From positions 21,640,001 to 21,704,000 of the forward strand of contig NC_079876.1 in the NCBI RefSeq assembly GCF_029227915.1: a DNA stretch of 64,000 bases, written 5' to 3'. The DNA is from Hydractinia symbiolongicarpus. Its lineage: Eukaryota; Cnidaria; Hydrozoa; Anthoathecata; Hydractiniidae. The position numbers were made by a program, and so were the translations under genes. Numbering within the stretch: position 1 is the stretch's first letter; each line of letters begins with the position of its first letter. The notes beneath the pieces were generated by a model. The model was not told where the DNA came from. It ran no database searches and saw only the letters and a program-made list of their open reading frames with translations. Positions 11,057 through 20,400 of this stretch are shown here, piece after piece.

Positions 11057-11186
11057 ATAGATTTTGACATGTAACTCGGAAGAAAAAGCATGATTCTTGA
11101 TACTGATGACAATAAATCATTTTCTTTCCTTTACAATTTTTACGATATTCAAATGTTTCGTGAAAATTTGTTTTAAGTTAAGACAG

Positions 11187-11340
11187 AATTCGCGAAATTA
11201 AATCCTCGCGTTATTTTTAGAAAGCCTGAATTCGCGAAATTAAATCCTCGCGAAATTTTTGAAAAGACTAAATTCGCGAAATTAAATCCTCGCGAAATAC
11301 GATTTATTTGACCTCGCGAAATTAAATCCGCGCGAAAATT
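11187..11340 (+). repeat. Right subterminal repeats of the transposon
   Basis: Four copies of the TTCGCGAAATTAAATCC unit in the same orientation as at the left end. One 35-base stretch (about 11213-11248, containing GAAAGCCTGAATTCGCG) is repeated at about 8784-8818 in direct orientation. Confidence 0.75.
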
Positions 11341-11353
11341 TGTCCGATTAAGG
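11327..11353 (-). repeat. Right terminal inverted repeat
   Basis: Reverse complement of the left terminal repeat with one mismatch, ending GATTAAGG before the flanking TA at 11354-11355. Confidence 0.88.
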
Positions 11354-11355
11354 TA

Positions 11356-12006
11356 TATTTTTTTCAAGTGACTGATTGGTTCGTGTTAATTCGGTCTATT
11401 CCTAGGTCACTCTGACTGATTCCAGCTGGTTCTGGGTGATTCTGGCTGGTTCTGGTGATTCTGGATAGTTCCAGTGTTTACCACAACCACAGTCTACATT
11501 ATTTTTGGTTTGGAAAACAATGATTGAGCAGACGGCAGGGCCTACAAAAAGCTCCTATCTTTTAAAAAAATCTGAGGCTCTCATAAAAAAGCATGTAAAA
11601 TGATAGCAAAGTGTGCCTGAAAAATGTACAGACATGTGAGTTAATGTTTAACATATTCCTGCGAAATCCCTGACTTTTTTCTGATAAAATTTTTTTTGGC
11701 GAGATAAACATAAATTATTCATGATTTATTAGACACAACAAACTCGGCAAAAGCCTCAATTATATAAGTCAAAAAAATTTTCCAGGGTACGAACAGATAT
11801 GCTGTCCAAATAAATGCACAGGAGTGTCTCTGGTTTAGTGTTACTTGTTGTTTTGTTAATTATATACATATTATAGAACAATATCGATTTCTTTTTGTAT
11901 GAGATTTTTCATTAACAAACAAACCTTCGCTACGAAAAATTATTTTTAGCAGAACTATTAATAAACCCTAACCCCTTTCGGGGAACTGTAAAACAGTCAG
12001 GGTAAA
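11356..12006. other. Non-coding DNA right of the transposon
   Basis: No gene is supported. The start (11405-11466) is a degenerate TGGTTCTGG/GATTCTGG minisatellite, the inverse of the one at 8258-8305. The rest is AT-rich. A small hairpin with CCCC and GGGG arms lies at about 11974-11984. Confidence 0.6.
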
Positions 12007-12694
12007 CACCTTATTAGGCGACATGACTTAATTAGGCGAGTCGTTTAGTTAGGCGACATGATGTAGTTTAATTACGCTACCCGTAGTCTAACTAGGCGAA
12101 CGAAAACTTTGTTGTAAATACGTCAAAATCATTGCGTTTCGCACTACAATTTTTATGTAAATCAAATCTGTCCACTTTGCAGACAATTTTGACCAATTAT
12201 CGTCTTATTTGCATCGCGCATTGGTAACTTATGGCCCAAACCTTGTGTGGCAATTTTTGTTGTTTTAAATAATGGATTTCAGTCATCCACGCCACAGGGA
12301 AAAAATATGGCGGACGAAAACGTGGTATTGTTTGACTAAGATTTCAACGTTGCTAAAACAGGATGTGAATAAAAAGGAAACGTTCAAAACAAATTGTTAC
12401 CACATCCATCTTATTCTGTGAAAGAATATCTTCATTAAATTATTGCGTATTTTTCTATCGTCACCTAAATAGGCAACACGTAATAACCTAATTAGGTTAT
12501 ATTTCATTTTAACATAATTCTTATATCGAGGCACGAGTGACAATTTTGGAATCATGGTTGCGTAGACTATCCACTCTGAACAAAGTGCTTTTGCGATTTT
12601 TCTTAGGAATGTGTGAAAAGTCATTAAATATTGTAATGTCTTAACTAGATTACATATGGTCTAACTCGGCTACAATGAGTCGCCTAAATAGGTG
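12007..12694. mobile_element. Probable small non-autonomous DNA transposon
   Basis: The left end reads CACCTTATTAGGCGAC. The reverse complement of the right end reads CACCTATTTAGGCGAC, so 14 of 16 bases agree. The left end has three to four more copies of TTAGGCGA within 100 bp. A worn relative, CCTAAATAGG, occurs at about 12466. The 688-bp interior has no coding capacity I can see. No convincing target duplication flanks it. Its right end touches coding sequence of the MULE-type pseudogene, which suggests it inserted into or beside that gene. It could instead be the terminal region of the MULE-type element itself. Confidence 0.45.
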
Positions 12695-14003
12695 GTATGC
12701 CGACAAAGCAGACAACGGTGTGGCTGCGTACGCCGACGTTGTGAAAGTCCGTTTAAGACGCAGTGCTCACGCATCTGAAAAAAATGAACTAGAAACAGCT
12801 TTATCGGATTTTATGCGGTGGGAACGGTACACAGGAAAATTGCGCAATTGGTTTTCGAACACGTGGCGACCAGAGATCAAAAGTAGGCTGTTTACTACAG
12901 ACCAATTGACTTAATGTTAACAAATACTAACAACGGGACAGAGAGATTGAATCGAGAACTGAAATCTGAACTGCTAAATAATTATAGAAAGTGTTCTTTA
13001 AGCAAAATGCTGACTGTCGTCATTGATGATTTCTTGCCAGATTTGTATAACCGATATGTGGAATTGAACGTACGCTACTCGAATAAACACTAAAAGTACG
13101 TTACTGGATTGCCGGCTTATTTAGAAAATCGGCCAAAGAATATCGTCAACCACATCTTGGCTCGTCAGGGGGCTGTGGATCAAGAAATGGTCGAATCAGT
13201 ACGTCATGTAAGTAACAGCGTTTTTACGAAGCTCTGTTCAATATACTGTCAAGAAGAAAATCTATCGAGTAGATTTCGGTGACGAAAACACAACATGTAG
13301 CTGCACTTGTCCGGACTTCAAACGTAATCGCATGCTCTGCAAACATTTCTGCAGTGTTATAAAATCTGGTAAAAGACAATTCGAAGATTTATCACCACTC
13401 TTTTCCAAACATGTCTGGACAACCCTGGATGAAGAGTTATTTCAATGCACATCTACTATCACAATAACAACCAACTCTTCACCAACAGAAAACTCGCCGC
13501 TAACAACCAAATCGCCAACACCAATGGACAGTACCGAACATACAGACGTACCGCAGCAGGAGAATGCTAATAGTAGTAAAGTAAGTAAATTTGAGACCCC
13601 TGTGATTATTACAGCTAATCATAATATACACACATACAGAAACAGTCTCAAAGAAAGTCAAATAAGTTTGAGAGTAAAATTAAAAGAATTTTACGACTTA
13701 ACATATCTTGTGAAGGACGAGGAGCTGTTGAGATCATACACCACTGAAATTACAGCATTATTGAATTCCGCAAAAACAACTCTTCAAACAGCACAAAAGG
13801 CAAATTTAATACAAAGTTTGCCTAATTTGAAAAGGAGAGCCAGTGCATCTATCTCCAGACCATCAATTGCTCCGAAAAAGTTTAAAAAGTCATTTTTGAT
13901 AAACAAAAAACACCCATACTCACATAGAGTTGGTAAGAGGGCCGAGATGATGCGTCAACTTTACAGGGCAAAGATTTTCATCACAGATAAGAATACTGTC
14001 GGT
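12695..14003 (+). pseudogene. Decayed MULE-type transposase with SWIM zinc finger
   Basis: Open pieces in successive frames form one recognisable protein. 12695-12912 gives DFMRWERYTGKLRNWFSNTW. 12914-13093 (59 codons plus stop) gives TNNGTERLNRELKSELL and LTVVIDDFLPDLYNRY, the region that follows the catalytic core in MULE-like transposases. 13094-13280 gives GLPAYLENRPKNIVNHIL. A frame change near 13250-13265 then gives a SWIM finger, CSCTCPDFKRNRMLCKHF, at about 13290-13350, with Cys, Cys, Cys and His all present. 13332-14003 continues with a Ser/Thr-rich linker and a basic tail, KHPYSHRVGKRAEMMRQLYR, a usual C-terminal end in this family as I know it. At least two frameshifts and a stop show it is inactive. 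The DDE catalytic core upstream is missing. The last reading frame runs 36 bases into the satellite before stopping at 14039. Confidence 0.7.
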
Positions 14004-14379
14004 GTAAAGCAGCATTTAGAGGTCTGTGCACGTAGTTGATGGTGTTGTAAGGCCATGGCTCGATGAAAAACGACTTTGGACGTCGTAGACCATTGAGAGT
14101 GGAAGGACTAGACTGATGGTAACCTGCGCTAACGCATAGAAGCACGTGTTTTACGTGCAACGACTTTATTGAGCGGCAAAAGGCCATAAAGCAGCATTTA
14201 GAGGTCTGTACACGTAGTTGACAGTGTTCTAAAGTCATGGCTCGATGGAAAACGAATTGGGACGTCGTAGTACATTGAGAGTGGAAGGACTAGTCACATC
14301 GTAACGTGCGCGGACACGTGGAACCACTTGATTTACGTGTAAGACCTTTTTTAGGCGTCCAAAGCCCATATAACGGCCT

Positions 14380-17300
14380 TTAAAGGCCTGTACACGTAGT
14401 TGACGGTGTTGTAAGTCTTTGGTGCAATGAAAAACGACTTTGGACGACGTAGACCATTGAGAGTGAAAGGACTAGACTGACGGTAACCTACACTAACGCA
14501 AGGGAGCACGTGTTTTACGTGTAAGGTCTTTATTAGGCTGCAAAAGCCCATATAACAGTATTTAGAGACCTGTACACGTAGTTGGCGGTGTTGTAAGTCT
14601 ATGGCGCAATGAAAAAGGACTTGGGACGTCCTAGTCGATTGAGTGTGGAGGAATAGACCGATGGTAACGTGTGCGGGCACGTGGAACTATGTGATTCACA
14701 CGTAGGACCTTTACTAGGCATCAAAAGGCCATTCAAAACAGCCTTTAGAGGCCTGTGCACGCAGTTGACGGCTTTGTAAGGCTATATCGCAATGACAAAG
14801 GACTTGGGACGTCGTAGTCTATTGAGTGTAGAAGGAATAGACCGATGGTTGTCTGTGCGAACTCATGCAACCACGTGTTTGATATCAAGGCTGAACTTCC
14901 AAAAATGCAAGCATGCCTGCCTGTATGTTTTACGTGTAAGGTCTTTATTAGGCCGCAAAAGCACAAATAACAGTATTTAGAGACCTGTACACGTAGTTGA
15001 CGGTGTTGTAAGTCTATGGCGCAATGAAAAAGGACTTGGGATGTCTTAGTCCTTTGAGTGTGGGATGAATAGACCGATGATGGTAACCTGCGCTAACGCA
15101 TGGAAGCACGTGTTTTACGTGCAAGGACTTTATTGAGCGGCAAAAGGCCATAAAGCAGCATTTAGAGGTCTGTACACGTAGTTGACAGTGTTCTAAAGTC
15201 ATGGCTCGATGGAAAACGACTTGGGACGTCGTAGTCTATTGAGTGTAGAAGGAATAGACCGATGGTTGTTTGTGCGAACTCATAAAACTACGTGTTTAAC
15301 GTTTAAGGCCTTTATTGGGCGGGAAAAGTCCATATAACAGCATTTAGAGATCTGTACACGTAGCTGATGGTGTTGTAGGGCCATGGGTCGATGGAAAACA
15401 ACTTTGGACGACGTAGACCATTGAGAGTGGACGGAATAGACCGGTGGTAACCTGCGCAGGCACGTGGAACCACTTGATTTACGTGTAAGACCTTTTTTAA
15501 CCGTCAAAAGGCCATATAACGGCCTTTAGAGGCTTGTACACGTAGTTGACGGTGTTGTAAGTCTATGGTGCATTGAAAAACGACTTTGGACGACGTAGAC
15601 CATTGAGAGAGGAAGGACTAGACAGATGGTAACCTGCGCTAACGCATGAAAGCACGTGTTTTACGTGCAAGGACTTTATTGAGCGGCAAAAGGCCATAAA
15701 GCAGCATTTAGAGGCCTGTACACGTAGTTGACAGTGTTCTAAATTCATGGCTCGATGGAAAACGAATTGGGACGTCGTAGTACATTGAGAGTGGAAGGAC
15801 TAGACCCATCGTAACGTGCGCGGGCACGTGGAACTATGTGATTGACATGTAAGACCTTTACTAGGCATCAAAGGCCATATAACAGCATTTAGAGGCCTGT
15901 ACACGTAGTTGACGGTGTTGTAAGTCTTTGGTGCAATGAAAAACGACTTTGGACGACGTAGACCATTGAGAGTGAAAGGACTAGACTGACGGTAACCTAC
16001 ACTAACGCAAGGGAGCACGTGTTTTACGTGTAAGGTCTTTATTAGGCTGCAAAAGCCCATATAACAGTATTTAGAGACCTGTACACGTAGTTGGCGGTGT
16101 TGTAAGTCTATGGCGCAATGAAAAAGGACTTGGGACGTCCTAGTCGATTGAGTGTGGAGGAATAGACCGATGGTAACGTGTGCGGGCACGTGGAACTATG
16201 TGATTCACACGTAGGACCTTTACTAGGCATCAAAAGGCCATTCAAAACAGCCTTTAGAGGCCTGTGCACGCAGTTGACGGCTTTGTAAGGCTATATCGCA
16301 ATGACAAAGGACTTGGGACGTCGTAGTCTATTGAGTGTAGAAGGAATAGACCGATAGTTGTCTGTGCGAACTCATGCAACCACGTGTTTGATATCAAGGC
16401 TGAACTTCCAAAAATGCAAGCATGCCTGCCTGTATGTTTTACGTGTAAGGTCTTTATTAGGCCGCAAAAGCACAAATAACAGTATTTAGAGACCTGTACA
16501 CGTAGTTGACGGTGTTGTAAGTCTATGGCGCAATGAAAAAGGACTTGGGATGTCTTAGTCCTTTGAGTGTGGGATGAATAGACCGATGATGGTAACCTGC
16601 GCTAACGCATGGAAGCACGTGTTTTACGTGCAAGGACTTTATTGAGCGGCAAAAGGCCATAAAGCAGCATTTAGAGGTCTGTACACGTAGTTGACAGTGT
16701 TCTAAAGTCATGGCTCGATGGAAAACGACTTGGGACGTCGTAGTCTATTGAGTGTAGAAGGAATAGACCGATGGTTGTTTGTGCGAACTCATAAAACTAC
16801 GTGTTTAACGTTTAAGGCCTTTATTGGGCGGGAAAAGTCCATATAACAGCATTTAGAGATCTGTACACGTAGCTGATGGTGTTGTAGGGCCATGGGTCGA
16901 TGGAAAACAACTTTGGACGACGTAGACCATTGAGAGTGGACGGAATAGACCGGTGGTAACCTGCGCAGGCACGTGGAACCACTTGATTTACGTGTAAGAC
17001 CTTTTTTAACCGTCAAAAGTCCATATAACGGCCTTTAGAGGCTTGTACACGTAGTTGACGGTGTTGTAAGTCTATGGTGCATTGAAAAACGACTTTGGAC
17101 GACGTAGACCATTGAGAGAGGAAGGACTAGACAGATGGTAACCTGCGCTAACGCATGAAAGCACGTGTTTTACGTGCAAGGACTTTATTGAGCGGCAAAA
17201 GGCCATAAAGCAGCATTTAGAGGCCTGTACACGTAGTTGACAGTGTTCTAAATTCATGGCTCGATGGAAAACGAATTGGGACGTCGTAGTACATTGAGAG

Positions 17301-17400
17301 TGGAAGGACTAGACCCATCGTAACGTGCGCGGGCACGTGGAACTATGTGATTGACATGTAAGACCTTTACTAGGCATCAAAGGCCATATAACAGCCTTTA
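14380..17400. repeat. Higher-order repeat, period about 1509 bp, two copies
   Basis: Segments at 14380-15890 recur almost unchanged at 15890-17400. Matching landmarks are offset by 1509 at five places (for example 14745/16254, 15014/16523, 15280/16789). The period equals eight 182-bp monomers plus about 53 bp. That excess is accounted for by a foreign insertion in one monomer. Confidence 0.9.
14881..14927. other. Foreign insertion inside a satellite monomer
   Basis: About 47 bases beginning GATATCAAGGCTGAACTTCC and including GCATGCCTGCC interrupt a class ii monomer after CACGTGTTT and are followed by class i sequence. They resemble no satellite class. The same insertion is present at 16390-16436 because the whole 1509-bp unit was duplicated afterwards. 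Confidence 0.8.
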
Positions 17401-20400
17401 GAGGCCTGTACACGTAGTTGACGGTGTTGTAAGTCTACGGCGCAACGAAAAACGACTTCAGACGACGTAGACCATTGATGGTGGAAGGACTAGACCGATG
17501 GTAACCTGCGCTAACGCATGGAAGCACGTGTTTTACGTGTATGGCCTTTATTGAGACACAAAAACTCTTATAACAGCATTTAGAGACCTGTACACGTAGT
17601 TGACGGTGTTGTAAGGCCATGGCTCAATGGAAAACGACTTGCTTTAGAGGCCTGTGCACGCAGTTGACGGTTTTGTAAGTCTATAGCGCAATGACAAAGG
17701 ACTTGGGACGTCGTAGTCTATTGAGTGTAGAAGGAATAGACCGATGGTTGTCTGTGCGAACTCATGCAACCACGTGTTTAACGTATAAGGCCTTTATTGG
17801 GCGGGAAAAGTCCATATAACAGCATTTAGAGATCTGTACACGTAGTTGATGGTGTTGTAAGGCCATGGCTCGATGGAAAACGACTTTGGACGACGTAGAC
17901 CATTGAGAGTGGACGGAATAGACCGGTGGTAACCAGCGCAGGAACGTGGAACCACTTGATTTACGTGTAAGACCTTTTTTAGGCGTCAAAAGCCCATATA
18001 ACGGTCTTTAGAGGTCTGTACACGTAGTTGATGGTGTTGTAAGGCCATGGCTCGATGGAAAACGACTTTGGACGTCGTAGTCTATTGAGTGTAGATGGAA
18101 TAGACCGATGGTTGTCTGTGCGAACTCATAAAACCACGTGTTTAACGTTTAAGGCCTTTATTCGGCGGGAAAAGACCATATAACAGCATTTAGAGATCTG
18201 TACACGTAGTTGATTGTGTTGTAAGGCCATGGCTCGATGAAAAACAACTTTGGACGACGTAGACCATTGAGAGTGGACGGAATAGACCGGTGGTAACCTG
18301 CGCAGGCACGTGGAACCACTTGATTTACGTGTAAGACCTTTTCTAACAGTCAAAAGGCCATATAACGGCCTTTAGAGGCATGTGCACGCAGTTGACGGTT
18401 TTGTAAGGCTATAGCGCAATGAAAAAGGACTTGGGACGTCCTAGTCCATTGAGTGTGGGAGGAATAGACCGATGGTAACCTACACTAACGCAAGGGAGCA
18501 CGTGTTTTACGTGTAAGGTCTTTATTAGGCCGCAAAAGCCCAAATAACAGTATTTAGAGACCTGTACACGTAGTTGACGGTGTTGTAAGTCTATGACGCA
18601 ATGAAAAAGGACTTGGGATGTCTTAGTCCTTTGAGTGTGGGATGAATAGACCGATGATGGTAACCTGCGCTAACCCATGGAAGCACGTGTTTTGCGTGCA
18701 AGGACTTTATTGAGCGGCAAAAGGCCATAAAGCAGCATTTAGAGGTCTGTACACGTAGTTGACATTGTTCTAAAGTCATGGCTCGATGGAAAACGACTTG
18801 GGACGTCGTAGCCTATTGAGTGTAGAAGGAATAGACCGATGGTTGTCTGTGTGAACTCATAAAACTACGTGTTTAACGTTTAAGGCCTTTATTGGGCGGG
18901 AAAAGTCCATATAACAGCATTTAGAGATCTGTACACGTAGCTGATGGTGTTGTAAGGCCATGGGTCGATGGAAAACAACTTTGGACGACGTAGACCATTG
19001 AGAGTGGACGGAATAGACCGGTGGTAACCTGCGCAGGCACGTGGAACCACTTGATTTACGTGTATGACCTTTTTTAACCGTCAAAAGGCCATATAACGGC
19101 CTTTAGAGGCTTGTACACGTAGTTGATGGTGTTGTAAGGCCATGGCTCGATGGAAAACGACTTTGGACGTCGTAGTCTATTGAGTGTAGAAGGAATAGAC
19201 CGATGATTGTCTGTGCTAACTCAAGCAACTACGTGTTTAACGTATAAGACCTTTATTGGGCGGGAAAAGTCCATAAAACAGCATTGAGAGACCTGTACAC
19301 GTAGTTGTCGGTGTTGTAAGGCCATGGCTCGATGGAAAAAGACTTTGGACGACGTAGACCATTGAGAGAGGAAGGAATAGACCGATGGTAACCTGCGCAG
19401 GCACGTGGAACCGCATGATTTACGTGTAAGACCTTTTTTAGGCGTCAAAAGGCCATATAACAGCTTTTAGAGGCCTGTACACGTTGTTGACGGTCTTGTA
19501 AGTCTATGGCGCAACGAAAAACGACTTCGGACGAGGTAAACCATTGAGGGTGGAAGGACTAGACCGACGGTAACCTGCGCTAACGCATGGAAGCACGTGT
19601 TTTACGTTTATGGTCTTTATTGAGACACAAAAGGCCATATAACAGCATTTAGAGACGTGTACACGTAGTTGTCGGTGTTGTAAGGCCATGGCTCGATGGA
19701 AAAAGACTTTGGACGACGTAGACCATTGAGAGTGGAAGGAATAGACCGATGGTAACCTGCGCAGGCACGTGGAACCGCATGATTTACGTGTAAGACCTTT
19801 TTTAGGCGTCAAAAGGCCATATAACAGCTTTTAGAGGCCTGTACACGTTGTTGACGGTCTTGTAAGTCTATGGCGCAACGAAAAACGACTTCGGACGAGG
19901 TAAACCATTGAGGGTGGAAGGACTAGACCGACGGTAACCTGCGCTAACGCATGGAAGCACGTGTTTTACGTTTATGGTCTTTATTGAGACACAAAAGGCC
20001 ATATAACAGCATTTAGAGACGTGTACACGTAGTTGTCGGTGTTGTAAGGCCATGGCTCGATGGAAAAAGACTTTGGACGACGTAGACCATTGAGAGTGGA
20101 AGGAATAGACCGATGGTAACCTGCGCAGGCACGTGGAACCGCATGATTTACGTGTAAGACCTTTTTTAGGCGTCAAAAGGCCATATAACAGCTTTTAGAG
20201 GCCTGTACACGTTGTTGACGGTCTTGTAAGTCTATGGCGCAACGAAAAACGACTTCGGACGAGGTAAACCATTGAGGGTGGAAGGACTAGACCGACGGTA
20301 ACCTGCGTTAACGCATGGAAGCACGTGTTTTACGTTTATGGTCTTTATTGAGACACAAAAGGCCATATAACAGCATTTAGAGACGTGTACACGTAGTTGA

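Larger units (their letters stand above)
8664..11353. mobile_element. Pogo-like DNA transposon with HIRAN and DDE genes
   Basis: A 2690-bp element bounded by 27-bp terminal inverted repeats that differ at one base, and flanked on each side by the dinucleotide TA (8662-8663 and 11354-11355). TA target duplication is the hallmark of the Tc1/mariner/pogo superfamily. Inside are two divergent genes: a HIRAN-domain protein on the minus strand (8809-9507) and a pogo/CENP-B-like DDE transposase on the plus strand (9831-11056). Subterminal regions are packed with copies of a short quasi-palindrome, TTCGCGA...TCGCGAAA. The transposase is frameshifted, so this copy is not autonomous. The single mismatch between the ends suggests the insertion is not very old. 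The element sits 2.65 kb upstream of the satellite array. Confidence 0.85.

Noticed and set aside
12397-12624. Minus-strand 75-codon frame inside the 688-bp element
   Set aside because: There is no recognisable domain, and it is flanked by AT-rich non-coding sequence. It is probably chance.
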